A stretch of DNA of 33,774 nt from NCBI GenBank assembly GCA_029565535.1, contig JAKQNZ010000099.1, positions 1 through 33,774 on the forward strand, in the 5' to 3' direction. The notes beneath the pieces were generated by a model that did no database searches, had not been told where the DNA came from, and saw nothing but the letters and a program-made list of their open reading frames with translations. Shown here piece by piece: positions 15,485 to 24,529 of this stretch. Every line of letters begins with the position of its first letter. Positions within the stretch are counted from its first letter, which is position 1. This stretch comes from Candidatus Cloacimonadota bacterium (GTDB lineage: Bacteria > Cloacimonadota > Cloacimonadia > Cloacimonadales > Cloacimonadaceae). The position numbers and the translations under genes were made by a program.

Positions 15485-18412
15485 TCACTTTAGCAGGCTG
15501 AGTTTTTTCTTCAGTTCTCCCTTGGGATGCTGGTAACGCAATAGATATATGCCCGAAGCCAGGGGATTTCCATGGGAGTCGAGGCCATTGAAGCTCAGTT
15601 TGCATTCACCTTGGGGTAGTTCGGAATTCAACAGGCTGCACACTTTCTGGCCTTTCAGATTGTAAACATCCACTTTTGCTTGGCCTGATACGGGCTGATA
15701 GAGGTTTATCTTGGTGCTGGGATTGAAGGGATTTGGATAGGCTGACAACCTGGCTTGCCGCACCGGAGTTAGATCATCCTCGGCGGGTAGTTCGGGATTC
15801 AGCCAAGGCATAAGAATGAATAGCGCATTGTGTACTTGCTCAAATTGCATGAAGTAAAGCGGTATTCCAAAGAGGATCAGTCTTCCCGGCCCTTCGTGAT
15901 GGAAAGCGATGCTATTTCCGTTGCCAGCAGACCCCGCAGACATCTCGGCAGAATAAAAACTCTGCTCAACGCCGGTAAATGTATAAATATAAGGCAACAT
16001 CCCGTTCCAGGTAGGCAAGGTTTTGGCCGGATCAACGATAAGAGGAGTAAGTTGGTCGAAAATATGCGGTTGTGCGCTAATCAGACAGGCATTATTGTCA
16101 TATACTATGTTTACGTCTCCGGCGAATCGCTCCAGAAAAGCCGGAGTGAGGATGGAGACGGTTTTCCAGCCGCTTAGCAGTAGTCTTCCCCCACCCTGGA
16201 GGTAGCCGCTGAGGTTGTTCAGGTTATCCTGCAGCAGGTTTTGGGAAAAGTCGTCAGCATGCCATAATACTGCTTTGTAATTGCCGAGTTCGGCTAGCGA
16301 GGGTAAACCCTGCGTAGCACAATCCCAGAAATGAAGAGGGCCGTTCAAACCGGCAAAGGCGGCCGTGTAAAAGCTGTCCACCATAGCATCGTCCGGATTG
16401 ATGTTTGCTCCGGTGCCATCCCTGGTTTCGTCCACCACCAGTTGTTTGTACATAAAGCTGAAGGCAACCGGCGTAGCGGAAAGAACAGGGGAAAAAGCCG
16501 AGAGAAAACCATTGTTGGCAACCACCTGCAGCCGGTAATCGTAGCTGATGCCGTTGGTGGCCGTATCATCCAGGTAGTTCAGATTCTGAATGGGATTGGG
16601 AGTAAGCAGAGTCCAGCTTTGGATTGAGCTGGGTTTGCGGTATATAAGATAAGAGCTATCAGCGCTGGGCTCAAAAACATCCCAGGAAAGCAGCACGCTT
16701 TCGTTGGATGGCAAGCATTCCACAAGCAGGGGTTTTCTTTCGCCTAGCTCTCTTAGCAGCGCCCAATGGTTATGATTGGCCGAAACCGTATAGTTTTCCC
16801 CAGCGCTCCCATACAGGAATTGATTTTGATGCCCAGCCGGGGTAGCCATTACCAATAGCGAATCGCTGATTCCATTGAAACTGAAGCGGAAGGGTATCTC
16901 CACCTCAAAATTTGTGGCAGTAGGGGAGGTCGACCTGGCTATTAGCATTGTTCTATCCAGGTCTGCGGCATTCCAAAGGCTGTATTCCACGCTGGGAATG
17001 CCGGAACCATAAATCCACTGATTGAAAAACTGGTCTAGATCCTGTCCGCTGATTTGCTCTGCGAGAGCTTGAAACTCGCTGGTAATTGCATTGCCATGGC
17101 AATAGGTGCTGAAGTATTGCTGTAAAAGCTGGAAGAAATTGGCATTTCCGATTTTGAGCCTCAGCATGTGCAAAACCGAGGCGGCCTTTTCATAGGAGGG
17201 GGGTGCGAAGTAATTTGTAAAACTTGGATTGTAGATGGTCTGGGGTCCCTGGCTGTTTTCATAGCCGAGGTAATAAGAATGGTAGCTACTGGCTACATAA
17301 TCCACTGCAGATTGCCAGCCGAAGCGATAATCTGTCCAGAGTTGCTCACTGTAGGTGGCAAAACCTTCGCTCAGCCAAACATCCTTGAAGGTTAAAAAAC
17401 TCACCGCATCGCCATACCATTGGTGAGCCAGTTCATGAGCAATGGTTGGTTCATAGGTTCCCTGCCCATTGATAATGTAGTTCCCCAACGTGGTCATGGT
17501 TTGGTGTTCCATGGCGCCGTAGGTGCTCATATTCACCGTTGCATTGCCGTATTTTTCAAAGGGATATGCTCCGAAAAGCTGAGAAAAATAAGCGATCATT
17601 TGCGGTAACCGCTGCAGGTCGCTCAGGGCATTTGTATATTGGCTTTGCATCACGAAATTCTGAACAGGCAAATTGTCTTGCTGCGGAACGGTTTGATTGA
17701 TCTCCACATAAGGCCCGGCGGTGATGCAAACCAGGTAAGTGGTCATAGGGTGCTGGCCGATCCAATCTGTGGTGGAAGTGCCATTGTTGTTATTGGTGAT
17801 ACCGGTTCTCAGCCCATTGGCGGCTACCTTCCAATCGCTGCGCATAGTGATGTGCAGGTCCACGATTGCCTTGTCCCAGGGATGATCGTAGCACGGCCAC
17901 CAATTGCGTCCAGCATCCGGATCGGAAATGGTGAAAACTGTGTTTGTGCCAAAAATCATGCCGATATGATAGGCATCGCTGGTAAGCTGGGGAATGCCGC
18001 TGTAAAAAACCTGAGTGGTGAACTGCTGCCCCGAAGCCACGTTGCAAGCGATAGTCAGGTTCTCTCCGGTGTGGGTAAAACCGGCTGGACTGCCGTTTAC
18101 CAACACATTGCTAACCGTTAAATGCCTTAGTTCGTAGGTGATGGAGCTAAGATTGGCCGTGGCGTTTACCGTGGCCAGCACGTTGCCGTTTATCTGATGT
18201 GAGGCGTCGTTCACGCTAAGCGTAATCACGTATTTTTGCACATCGAAGCCATGAGCCGAATCGGCTCGCACCGGTTCGTAAGCCCGATAAACGGAATTTG
18301 GCTGATTGTATTTGCGGGAAGGCGACGCATCCCAATTTGGAATGGCACAAAGCGAAGCTCCCAGAAAAAGCAGACAAATCAGGAGGCTGATATTGTTTCG
18401 GTTCAGCAGCAT
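15485..18412 (-). CDS. Secreted M1 family metallopeptidase with C-terminal sorting domain
   Basis: A zinc aminopeptidase-like protein of 975 residues. I chose the ATG at 18412, which has a GAGG box 5 bases upstream and leads straight into a signal peptide (MLLNRNNISLLICLLFLGAS, then LCAIP). The frame stays open to 18457. The M1 domain covers about 45-545: substrate motif GAMEH at 299-303 (GxMEN in classic members), zinc motif H326-E-L-A-H330, and third ligand E349 in WLSEGF. Then follow an Fn3-like domain (about 560-650), a GATase-like alpha/beta segment of about 220 residues (653-875, containing AVLWHADDF and GGGRLLLSGWK), and a FlgD-like/Por secretion C-terminal domain (890-975; YPNPFNPSTKI, NLKGQK, ASGIYLLRY). 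The likely role is extracellular peptide breakdown by a protein-fermenting cell. Confidence 0.92.
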   Translation of the reverse strand: MLLNRNNISLLICLLFLGASLCAIPNWDASPSRKYNQPNSVYRAYEPVRADSAHGFDVQKYVITLSVNDASHQINGNVLATVNATANLSSITYELRHLTVSNVLVNGSPAGFTHTGENLTIACNVASGQQFTTQVFYSGIPQLTSDAYHIGMIFGTNTVFTISDPDAGRNWWPCYDHPWDKAIVDLHITMRSDWKVAANGLRTGITNNNNGTSTTDWIGQHPMTTYLVCITAGPYVEINQTVPQQDNLPVQNFVMQSQYTNALSDLQRLPQMIAYFSQLFGAYPFEKYGNATVNMSTYGAMEHQTMTTLGNYIINGQGTYEPTIAHELAHQWYGDAVSFLTFKDVWLSEGFATYSEQLWTDYRFGWQSAVDYVASSYHSYYLGYENSQGPQTIYNPSFTNYFAPPSYEKAASVLHMLRLKIGNANFFQLLQQYFSTYCHGNAITSEFQALAEQISGQDLDQFFNQWIYGSGIPSVEYSLWNAADLDRTMLIARSTSPTATNFEVEIPFRFSFNGISDSLLVMATPAGHQNQFLYGSAGENYTVSANHNHWALLRELGERKPLLVECLPSNESVLLSWDVFEPSADSSYLIYRKPSSIQSWTLLTPNPIQNLNYLDDTATNGISYDYRLQVVANNGFLSAFSPVLSATPVAFSFMYKQLVVDETRDGTGANINPDDAMVDSFYTAAFAGLNGPLHFWDCATQGLPSLAELGNYKAVLWHADDFSQNLLQDNLNNLSGYLQGGGRLLLSGWKTVSILTPAFLERFAGDVNIVYDNNACLISAQPHIFDQLTPLIVDPAKTLPTWNGMLPYIYTFTGVEQSFYSAEMSAGSAGNGNSIAFHHEGPGRLILFGIPLYFMQFEQVHNALFILMPWLNPELPAEDDLTPVRQARLSAYPNPFNPSTKINLYQPVSGQAKVDVYNLKGQKVCSLLNSELPQGECKLSFNGLDSHGNPLASGIYLLRYQHPKGELKKKLSLLK

Positions 18413-18592
18413 GATAACCTCGGTAACTAAATTTTCTCTGCTAGCCAGGACATGCAAATTTGCTTCCAGGGCTAAGAGTATTTTTCATATATAAAGATTC
18501 GGCGAGTATGAGTTGTGATTTTTTGCAGATATCCCAGAAGAAACTCCAGATTAGGAAGATGCTTCCCAGGCTTGCATTTATCAAAAAACTAT

Positions 18593-18621
18593 TTGACAGA
18601 TTTACGGAGCTAAAATCTTAT
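18593..18621 (+). promoter_or_regulatory. Candidate promoter of the S10-spc-alpha operon
   Basis: A perfect TTGACA (18593-18598) is followed after 17 bases by TCTTAT (18616-18621, 4 of 6 to TATAAT). It lies in the divergent region between the M1 peptidase and rpsJ and would give a leader of about 250 nt. It is the best promoter-like sequence ahead of the ribosomal cluster. Confidence 0.5.
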
Positions 18622-18703
18622 GTTCAAACTAAGTAAAAAGTGCGCAATGCGCCAAGCACAAGTCCCAGATTTTGCAGGGGCTTATAGTTCTTTAGGAGGA
18701 ACA

Positions 18704-18877
18704 ATGTTATCCTTTAACCGGGATACTCTATCTGAGTATCAGAGCGGTTTGGGCTTTGCCCAGGTCCGCCCCATTAACCCAACTAACCGCAGATTAAAAT
18801 CCTGTCCTGCTGGCGGAGCCCTGCGCTCTTTTTGCCACTATGCACAGGGGATTTCTGCAAAGCATCCGTGGAGGTAA
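18704..18877 (+). CDS. Possible leader ORF of the ribosomal operon (57 codons)
   Basis: An ATG at 18704 follows a consensus AGGAGGAACA ribosome binding site. It opens a 57-codon frame (starting MLSFNRDTLSEYQ, ending ISAKHPWR). Its last Arg codon AGG is part of the rpsJ ribosome binding site GGAGG (18870-18874). The TAA stop ends three bases before the rpsJ GTG. That geometry would couple its translation to S10. I recognise no homologous protein family. The peptide has no clear domain, so it may act only as a regulatory leader, or it may be chance. The two leader hairpins at 18722-18769 lie inside it. Confidence 0.35.
   Translation: MLSFNRDTLSEYQSGLGFAQVRPINPTNRRLKSCPAGGALRSFCHYAQGISAKHPWR
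18722..18769 (+). promoter_or_regulatory. Leader hairpins upstream of rpsJ, possible r-protein autoregulation element
   Basis: Hairpin 1 is GATACTC/GAGTATC with loop TATCT (18722-18740). Hairpin 2 is TGGGC/GCCCA with loop TTT, extended by an outer GCGG/CCGC stem across a small internal loop (18744-18769). In Escherichia coli the S10 leader is the target of L4 control. Similar control here is inference from position; no specific L4-site consensus was identified. Confidence 0.4.
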
Positions 18878-18880
18878 AAA

Positions 18881-19207
18881 GTGAGTAAACACGACAATCG
18901 TATCCGGATCAAACTGAAAGCCTACGACCATCGCCTTTTGGATCAATCAGTCGCTGAGATCGTGAAATCTACTCGCAACACCGGCGCCAAAGTCGTTGGT
19001 CCGATCCCGTTGCCGACCGACCGCTCGGTTTATACGATTTTGCGCAGCCCCCATGCCGACAAGAAAAGTCAGGATCAATTCCAGATGCTGGTTCACAAAC
19101 GTTTAATTGATATCGTGAATCCCACTCAGCAGACCACCAACGCGCTTAAAAAGCTGGCTCTGCCTGCCGGAGTTCATGTGGAAATCAAGGCCAACACCAG
19201 GAGCTGA
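18881..19207 (+). CDS. rpsJ: Ribosomal protein S10
   Basis: This 108-residue 30S protein (and NusB partner in antitermination in other bacteria) is collinear with the S10 family: [18 protein letters not shown] at the start, the tip-loop segment [10 protein letters not shown], and [18 protein letters not shown] in the C-terminal half. It starts at GTG (18881) after GGAGG with a 6-base gap. First gene of the cluster; S12, S7 and EF-G genes do not precede it. Two bases separate its stop from rplC. Confidence 0.97.
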   Translation: MSKHDNRIRIKLKAYDHRLLDQSVAEIVKSTRNTGAKVVGPIPLPTDRSVYTILRSPHADKKSQDQFQMLVHKRLIDIVNPTQQTTNALKKLALPAGVHVEIKANTRS

Positions 19208-19209
19208 AC

Positions 19210-19842
19210 ATGATCGGATTAATTGGAAAGAAAATTGGCATGACGCAGATCTTCGACGCAAGCGGCAAGGTTATTCCCGTTACGGTTATCAAAGCCGGCC
19301 CCTGCAAAGTGATCTGCAAAAGAACCGAGGCAGAAAACGGCTACATAGCCCTGCAGCTTGGTTATGAAGAAATTCCTGAACGCAAGGTAAGCAAACCCTT
19401 GCAAGGACACTTTAAAAAGAACAATAGCGGATACTACCGTTATATCCGCGAATTCCGTCCTTCCTATGGCCAGGAGATCGAAGAGATCAAGATAGGCGAC
19501 GAGCTGAAGGCCGATTTCTTTGGCGAAGCCGACACGGTGAGTATCACCTCCAAATCCAAGGGACGTGGCTTCACCGGTGTGATGAAACGTCATGGTTTTG
19601 GCGGTTTCATATCCACCCATGGCAGCCATGAATCCTTCCGCGGACCTGGCTCTATTGGTCAATGCGCCCAGCCGTCCCGTGTTTTCAAAGGCGTGAAAAT
19701 GGCCGGTCAGCATGGCAATGCCCAGGTGACGGTGCGCCATCTCACGATAGTGAAAGTGGATGCCGAGAATGGCTTGATCATGGTGAAAGGTGCGGTTCCC
19801 GGACACCGTAACTCCCTGGTTACGATTCATAAGGAACAATAG
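19210..19842 (+). CDS. rplC: Ribosomal protein L3
   Basis: A 210-residue 50S assembly-initiator protein. It begins with the typical [15 protein letters not shown]. The central extension that reaches the peptidyl-transferase centre is visible ([41 protein letters not shown]). The stretch [15 protein letters not shown] contains the Gln region that is methylated in some species. The ribosome binding site AGGAG sits in the last codons of rpsJ. Length is close to the E. coli protein (209). Confidence 0.97.
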   Translation: MIGLIGKKIGMTQIFDASGKVIPVTVIKAGPCKVICKRTEAENGYIALQLGYEEIPERKVSKPLQGHFKKNNSGYYRYIREFRPSYGQEIEEIKIGDELKADFFGEADTVSITSKSKGRGFTGVMKRHGFGGFISTHGSHESFRGPGSIGQCAQPSRVFKGVKMAGQHGNAQVTVRHLTIVKVDAENGLIMVKGAVPGHRNSLVTIHKEQ

Positions 19843-19853
19843 GTGGTGAACTG

Positions 19854-20489
19854 ATGGTAAAAGCAAAAAAATATAATGTCAATGGCGAGCTTCTGGGCGA
19901 GATTGAATTGCCGTCCGCTGTTTTCGACGTTGACGTAAATTCCCCCCAAGTGCTTTTGCACGAAGTGGTAACCATGTATTTGGGCAACCAGCGTCAGGGC
20001 ACTGTACAAAAGAAAAACCGCAGTATGACTGCCGGTAGCACCAAGAAGCTGTTCAAGCAGAAAGGTACTGGAAACGCCCGTCAGGGTACCCGCAGAACCC
20101 CGGTTCGCGTACATGGCGGAAAGGCCTTTGCGATTTATCCAAAGGATTGGTATCGTCCCATTCCGCGCACCAAGAAGCGTATGGCTTTGAAAGTAGCCCT
20201 TACGGATCGGGCCCGTGATGGCAGAATCATGATCGTGGAAGGTCTCAGCTTTGAGCAGGCCAGCACCAAGAAAGCCCTGGAACTTCTGGGCAAGATTATT
20301 CCTGAGAAGGGACGCAAGCTGGTGGTGACCGATGGGCATCATCTGCCCACCGTGAAAAGCTTCACCAACCTCCCCGATGTGCTTACCGATCGTGCCGACG
20401 GCCTCTATGCCTATGAAGTGCTGAAAAGCAGCTACATCGTTATGAGCGGCGAAGCTCTGAAAAAAGTGGAGGAGGTATTCAGCTCATGA
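19854..20489 (+). CDS. rplD: Ribosomal protein L4
   Basis: A 211-residue 50S protein whose extended loop lines the exit tunnel. That loop is recognisable at about 57-95 ([30 protein letters not shown]). The C-terminal half shows the usual L4 ordering of VDG-like and LLGKII segments. In E. coli L4 is the repressor of the S10 operon, which makes it the natural candidate to act on the leader at 18722-18769. The ATG at 19854 is preceded by GGTGG. The stop overlaps rplW by ATGA. Confidence 0.96.
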   Translation: MVKAKKYNVNGELLGEIELPSAVFDVDVNSPQVLLHEVVTMYLGNQRQGTVQKKNRSMTAGSTKKLFKQKGTGNARQGTRRTPVRVHGGKAFAIYPKDWYRPIPRTKKRMALKVALTDRARDGRIMIVEGLSFEQASTKKALELLGKIIPEKGRKLVVTDGHHLPTVKSFTNLPDVLTDRADGLYAYEVLKSSYIVMSGEALKKVEEVFSS

Positions 20490-20773
20490 TACACCCGCGC
20501 AACATCCTGATCAGTCCGATCATCACAGAAAAAAGTGGCAATCAACTGCAAGCCCAGAACTCCTACAGTTTCAAGGTTAGCATCAATGCCAATAAAATCG
20601 AGATAAAGCACGCCATCGAACGCATCTTTGCCGTGAAGGTAGTGGCTGTGAATACTATCCGCTATATGGGTAAACCCAAACGCCTGGGTAAATACAGCGG
20701 CAAACGTCCCGATTGGAAGAAAGCCATAGTAACGCTTCGCGAAGGCGACAAGATCGCCGATTTTGAAGCATAA
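20486..20773 (+). CDS. rplW: Ribosomal protein L23
   Basis: A 95-residue 50S protein at the tunnel exit, a docking site for trigger factor and SRP. The family hallmarks are [14 protein letters not shown] at the start, [19 protein letters not shown], and the loop [19 protein letters not shown]. It overlaps rplD by four bases (ATGA), and the GGAGG box lies in the end of rplD, so translation is probably coupled. Confidence 0.96.
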   Translation: MIHPRNILISPIITEKSGNQLQAQNSYSFKVSINANKIEIKHAIERIFAVKVVAVNTIRYMGKPKRLGKYSGKRPDWKKAIVTLREGDKIADFEA

Positions 20774-20784
20774 AGAGGTGAAGA

Positions 20785-21615
20785 ATGGGTATTAAGAAAT
20801 ACAAACCGACCACTCCGACCCTCCGCTTCCGCACGGGTTACACCTTCGACGAGATAACTGCCACAGCGCCGGAAAAATCTCTGCTGAAGCCGGTGCGTAA
20901 AAGCGGTGGACGTAATAACACCGGTAGGATCACCTGCCGTCATCGTGGTGGTGGCCATCGCCGTCATTACCGCATCATAGATTTCAAGCGCGACAAAGCT
21001 GGTATTCCAGCCAAAGTCGCATCGATCGAATATGATCCCAATCGCACTGCCCGCATCGCCCTGCTGCACTACGTAGATGGCGAAAAGCGCTATATCATTG
21101 CTCCTGACGGCCTGGAAGTGGGTGCCAAGGTGATGAGCGGTCCCAATGCCGAAATAGCCGTCGGAAATGCCATTCCGCTGGAAAAGATTCCCTTGGGAAG
21201 CGTGGTTCACAACATCGAACTGAAGAAAGGCAAAGGCGGCCAGATTGCCCGTAGCGCTGGTACCTTCGGTCAGATTGTGGCCAAGGACGGCGATTATGTG
21301 CATGTGAAAATGCCTTCGAACGATGTGCATTTGATCCGCAAGGAATGCCTGGCCACCATGGGACAGGTTAGCAATCAGGATCACAGCCTGATTCAGATCG
21401 GCAAAGCCGGACGCAAACGCTGGAAAGGCATACGCCCTACCGTCCGCGGTGTGGCAATGAACCCGGTTGATCACCCCATGGGTGGTGGAGAAGGCAAGAC
21501 CTCTGGAGGAGGACACCCCGTGTCTCCCTGGGGCAAGCCTGCCAAAGGCGGAAAAACCCGCAAAACCCGCAAATACAGCGATAAATACATCGTGAAAGCG
21601 GTTAAAAAGAGATAG
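20785..21615 (+). CDS. rplB: Ribosomal protein L2
   Basis: This 276-residue protein binds 23S rRNA domain IV and is needed for subunit joining and peptidyl-transferase activity. Clear motifs include [19 protein letters not shown] near residue 45-63, the [19 protein letters not shown] stretch, and the C-terminal [18 protein letters not shown] with its conserved histidine, then the basic tail. The ATG at 20785 has AGAGGTGAAGA upstream. Eleven bases follow rplW. Confidence 0.98.
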   Translation: MGIKKYKPTTPTLRFRTGYTFDEITATAPEKSLLKPVRKSGGRNNTGRITCRHRGGGHRRHYRIIDFKRDKAGIPAKVASIEYDPNRTARIALLHYVDGEKRYIIAPDGLEVGAKVMSGPNAEIAVGNAIPLEKIPLGSVVHNIELKKGKGGQIARSAGTFGQIVAKDGDYVHVKMPSNDVHLIRKECLATMGQVSNQDHSLIQIGKAGRKRWKGIRPTVRGVAMNPVDHPMGGGEGKTSGGGHPVSPWGKPAKGGKTRKTRKYSDKYIVKAVKKR

Positions 21616-21631
21616 TGTGAGGATATAGAAA

Positions 21632-21907
21632 ATGGCACGTTCGATTAAAAAAGGCCCCTTTGTAGACGCCCATCTGCTGAAGAAAGTGGAAGTGCTGGAT
21701 ACTGACGGCAAGAAAAGCGTGATCAAGACCTGGTCCCGCCGTTCCGTGATCATCCCCACCTTTATCGGCCATACCTTCAGCGTTCACAACGGGCACAAAT
21801 TCGTCCCCGTATATGTAACCGAGAACATGGTTGGCCACAAGCTGGGTGAGTTTTCTCCCACTCGTACCTACCGCGGACACAAAGAGAAGAAGAAAAAGGG
21901 CAAATAG
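21632..21907 (+). CDS. rpsS: Ribosomal protein S19
   Basis: A 91-residue 30S head protein that pairs with S13 near the A-site finger. The sequence is a near-textbook S19: [67 protein letters not shown], with a Lys-rich tail. The ribosome binding site is GAGGATATAGAAA. Spacing of 16 bases to rplB. Confidence 0.98.
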   Translation: MARSIKKGPFVDAHLLKKVEVLDTDGKKSVIKTWSRRSVIIPTFIGHTFSVHNGHKFVPVYVTENMVGHKLGEFSPTRTYRGHKEKKKKGK

Positions 21908-21917
21908 GAGATAGCAA

Positions 21918-22256
21918 ATGGAAGCAACAGCAAAATTACGTTTTACCCGCGGTTCAGCCCGCAAGGCTCGCTTGGTGCTGGATACCATTCGCTACAAGCG
22001 CGTAAGCGAAGCCCAGAATCTTCTGAAATTTTCACGTCGCAGAGCCGCCACTGCCATAGGCAAGCTGCTTGATTCGGCCATTGCCAATGCCCAGGTGAAA
22101 GACCCCAAGGTTGATCTCAGCCAGATGTTCGTAACCGTGGCAACCGCAGACGAAGGCCCTCAAATGAAGAGATTTATGCCCAGAGCTCAGGGAAGAGCCT
22201 TTATGATCAGGAAGCAAACCTGTCATATCTCCCTGGAGATTCAAACCATAGAATAG
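21918..22256 (+). CDS. rplV: Ribosomal protein L22
   Basis: A 112-residue 50S protein lining the exit tunnel. The family pattern is RFTRGSARKARLVLDTIRYK, then GKLLDSAIANAQ, the tunnel hairpin with MKRFMPRAQGRAFMIRKQT, and the C-terminal HISLEI strand. The ATG is preceded by AGGAGATAGCAA. Ten bases separate it from both neighbours. Confidence 0.97.
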   Translation: MEATAKLRFTRGSARKARLVLDTIRYKRVSEAQNLLKFSRRRAATAIGKLLDSAIANAQVKDPKVDLSQMFVTVATADEGPQMKRFMPRAQGRAFMIRKQTCHISLEIQTIE

Positions 22257-22266
22257 GAGGAAAACC

Positions 22267-22914
22267 TTGGGACAAAAGATACATCCTGTCCTTTACCGCC
22301 TCGGTGTTAATAAAGACACCGAATCCATCTGGTTTGCTCAAGGAACATCTTATGTGGATTTTCTCCAGGAAGACATCAAGATCCGGAGCTACATCCACAA
22401 GCGCTTGAACGGTAAATCCGTATCCAAAGTGAAGATTTCCCGTAAAACCAGTTCTATCACCATAGATATCCACACCGCCCGTCCGGGGCAGGTGATCGGA
22501 AAGAAAGGCGAAGACATCGACAAGCTTCGCAACGAACTGAACGTTCTGATCAACAAAAACCGCAAGAATCCGCTTACCGTGGCCATCAATATCGAGCCTA
22601 TCGATAAGCTGTGGCTGGATGCCCGACTAGTGGGACAAGAGATTTCCCGCCAGTTGGAAGAGCGTGTTTCCTTTCGCCGCGCCATGAAAATGGCTATCCG
22701 CAATGTTATGAAAGAAGGCGGACAAGGCGTGAAGGTGCAGGTTTCCGGCCGTTTGGGCGGAGCCGAGATTGCCCGTACGGAACGTTATAAACAAGGCCGC
22801 ACCCCGCTGCATACCCTGCGTGCCGACATCGACTATGCCCATGTGGAAGCCAATACCACCTATGGCGTGATCGGCATCAAGGTCTGGGTATACAAAGGCG
22901 ATATTTTAGGCTAA
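22267..22914 (+). CDS. rpsC: Ribosomal protein S3
   Basis: A 215-residue protein of the mRNA entry tunnel with helicase function. It starts at TTG (22267) after AGGAGG; the reading MGQKIHPVLYRLG matches the conserved start. The KH domain carries GQVIGKKGEDIDKLRNEL (GKKG as the GxxG loop), and the C-terminal domain carries GGAEIARTERYKQGRTPLHTL, DYA and TYGVIGIKVWVYKG. The tail after this is very short compared with the E. coli protein (233 residues). Confidence 0.97.
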   Translation: MGQKIHPVLYRLGVNKDTESIWFAQGTSYVDFLQEDIKIRSYIHKRLNGKSVSKVKISRKTSSITIDIHTARPGQVIGKKGEDIDKLRNELNVLINKNRKNPLTVAINIEPIDKLWLDARLVGQEISRQLEERVSFRRAMKMAIRNVMKEGGQGVKVQVSGRLGGAEIARTERYKQGRTPLHTLRADIDYAHVEANTTYGVIGIKVWVYKGDILG

Positions 22915-22926
22915 AGGAGAGAAGGA

Positions 22927-23346
22927 ATGTTAGCCCCCAAAAAAGTAAGACATCTCAAGATGATGAAAGGCAAAAGAAGTGGCCTTTCCTGGACTGGATG
23001 CAACGTTTCCTTCGGCGATTATGGATTGATCGCCCTCGAGGATGCCTTTATTTCCAGCCGCCAGATAGAAGCCGCCCGTATTGCCATCACCCGCCATATG
23101 AAACGTTTGGGAAAAGTATGGATCAGGATATTCCCGGATAAGCCAATCACTCAGAAGCCGGCAGAAACCCGTATGGGAAAAGGCAAAGGCGCACCTGAGT
23201 ATTGGGTAGCCGTGGTTCGTCCCGGTCGCGTGCTTTTCGAGATCGAAGGTGTGGACATCAAGATCGCCAAAGAAGCTATGCGTTTAGCAGCTCATAAACT
23301 GCCGATCAAGACCCGTGTAATCGCTCGGGAAGGAGTGGAACTATGA
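22927..23346 (+). CDS. rplP: Ribosomal protein L16
   Basis: A 139-residue 50S protein near the A-site tRNA elbow. Matches: [40 protein letters not shown], the loop [25 protein letters not shown] (about 60-84) and [12 protein letters not shown]. The start ATG follows AGGAGAGAAGGA. The stop overlaps rpmC by ATGA. Confidence 0.97.
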   Translation: MLAPKKVRHLKMMKGKRSGLSWTGCNVSFGDYGLIALEDAFISSRQIEAARIAITRHMKRLGKVWIRIFPDKPITQKPAETRMGKGKGAPEYWVAVVRPGRVLFEIEGVDIKIAKEAMRLAAHKLPIKTRVIAREGVEL

Positions 23347-23537
23347 AGACCGAAGAAATCCGTGACCTTAGCGTTACCGAGCTGGAAACCAAGCTGGAAG
23401 AACTGCGCATCGAGCTTTTCAACCTGCGTTTTCAGAAAGCCAAAAACCTGCTCGATCGTCCTGACCGGATTCGCATCGTCCGGCGCGATATTGCCCGGAT
23501 TATTACCATCATCAAAGAAAAAGAGCTAAAGGCTTGA
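23343..23537 (+). CDS. rpmC: Ribosomal protein L29
   Basis: A small helical protein of 64 residues at the tunnel exit next to L23. It shows the two-helix pattern of the family: [22 protein letters not shown], then [20 protein letters not shown]. It overlaps rplP by four bases, with a GGAAGGAG box inside the end of rplP. Confidence 0.96.
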   Translation: MKTEEIRDLSVTELETKLEELRIELFNLRFQKAKNLLDRPDRIRIVRRDIARIITIIKEKELKA

Positions 23538-23545
23538 GGTGACAA

Positions 23546-23800
23546 GTGGCTGATAATAGAAAAATGATCAAACAGGGAATTGTCGTTAGCGACAAGAACG
23601 ATAAGACCATAGTGGTTCGTGTTCAGCGTCAATTCATCCATCCGCTGTATAAAAAGACCGTGCGCCGCCATAAGCAATTCATGGCGCATGATGAGACCAA
23701 CGACGCCCACGAAGGCGATGTGGTTCAGATTATGGAATCACGTCCCATGAGTGCCCGGAAACGCTGGACTCTGCACAAAATAGTAGAAAGAAGCAAGTAA
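23546..23800 (+). CDS. rpsQ: Ribosomal protein S17
   Basis: An 84-residue OB-fold 30S assembly protein. Signature segments are [58 protein letters not shown] and LHKIVERSK. It starts at GTG (23546) after GAGGTGACAA. Last gene of the S10 block; 13 bases separate it from rplN, so the S10 and spc blocks are joined without a visible terminator. Confidence 0.97.
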   Translation: MADNRKMIKQGIVVSDKNDKTIVVRVQRQFIHPLYKKTVRRHKQFMAHDETNDAHEGDVVQIMESRPMSARKRWTLHKIVERSK

Positions 23801-23813
23801 AAGGGGTTTTGGA

Positions 23814-24182
23814 ATGATTCAAGTTCAAACCATGTTGAATATCGCCGATAACTCCGGCGCAAAGAAAGCAATGTGCATCAAGGTTCTTGGCGGCACAAAG
23901 CGGAAATATGCGTCGATTGGTGACGTTATTGTAGTCGCGATCAAATCTGCCACTCCCGGTGGCAAAGTGAAGAAAGGAACCGTCGAAAAAGCTGTGATCG
24001 TTCGCACCCACAAAGAAGTGCGCCGTCCGGATGGCTCTTATATCCGTTTTTCGGATAATGCAGCCGTGATCATCGACGAAAAGCACGAACCCAAAGGCAC
24101 CCGCATTTTCGGGCCGGTAGCTCGTGAGCTGCGCGAACATCATTACATGAAGATCGTTTCGCTGGCACCGGAAGTGCTGTAG
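23814..24182 (+). CDS. rplN: Ribosomal protein L14
   Basis: A 122-residue 50S protein at the subunit interface. It is typical throughout: [70 protein letters not shown] and [10 protein letters not shown]. The ribosome binding site before the ATG is weaker and further away than in the neighbours (GGGGTTTTGGA). Confidence 0.98.
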   Translation: MIQVQTMLNIADNSGAKKAMCIKVLGGTKRKYASIGDVIVVAIKSATPGGKVKKGTVEKAVIVRTHKEVRRPDGSYIRFSDNAAVIIDEKHEPKGTRIFGPVARELREHHYMKIVSLAPEVL

Positions 24183-24193
24183 GAGGAGAGAAA

Positions 24194-24514
24194 GTGGCAA
24201 CGAATAAACTGAACCTCAAGAAAGGTGACTTTGTGGTGGTGATCTCCGGGGAAGACAAAGGCAAAAAGGGCCACGTCCTGAAAGCCTTTCCGAAAACCGG
24301 ACGCGTCATCGTGGAAAAAGTGCACATGATCAAAAAGCATGCCAAGCCGACCCAGCGCAATCCGCAGGGTGGGATCATCACTATGGAAGCTCCCATCCAG
24401 GCTTCAAACGTGATGCTGTTCAACGAGAAGCTGAATGCCGTTTCCAAACCGGTATTCGTAGTGCGTGAAGGCCATCGCGTCCGCGTTTGTAAAAAGAGCG
24501 GCGACGAGCTGTAG
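24194..24514 (+). CDS. rplX: Ribosomal protein L24
   Basis: A 106-residue KOW-domain protein that initiates 50S assembly. KOW motif: KKGDFVVVISGEDKGKKGHVL at the N-terminus. Then VEKVHMIKKHAKPTQRNPQGG, a conserved stretch, and a basic C-terminus. Starts at GTG (24194) with AGGAGGAGAGAAA upstream. No zinc cysteines are seen. Confidence 0.97.
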   Translation: MATNKLNLKKGDFVVVISGEDKGKKGHVLKAFPKTGRVIVEKVHMIKKHAKPTQRNPQGGIITMEAPIQASNVMLFNEKLNAVSKPVFVVREGHRVRVCKKSGDEL

Positions 24515-24529
24515 AGGAGAGAATAGTAA

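Noticed and set aside
18413-18457. Earlier in-frame ATG (18457) for the M1 peptidase
   Set aside because: It would place charged residues before the signal peptide. The ATG at 18412 has a GAGG box at good spacing and starts the signal peptide directly.
18620-18703. Upstream extension of the possible leader ORF to an ATG at 18620
   Set aside because: This ATG overlaps the candidate -10 box and has no ribosome binding site; the ATG at 18704 has a consensus one.
19219-20342. Long minus-strand ORFs opposite rplC and rplD
   Set aside because: Frame shadows of highly biased ribosomal genes; no ribosome binding sites or family matches.
20662-21759. 365-codon ORF antisense to rplB
   Set aside because: It mirrors the strong codon bias of L2, has no recognisable family, and lies wholly against conserved ribosomal genes.
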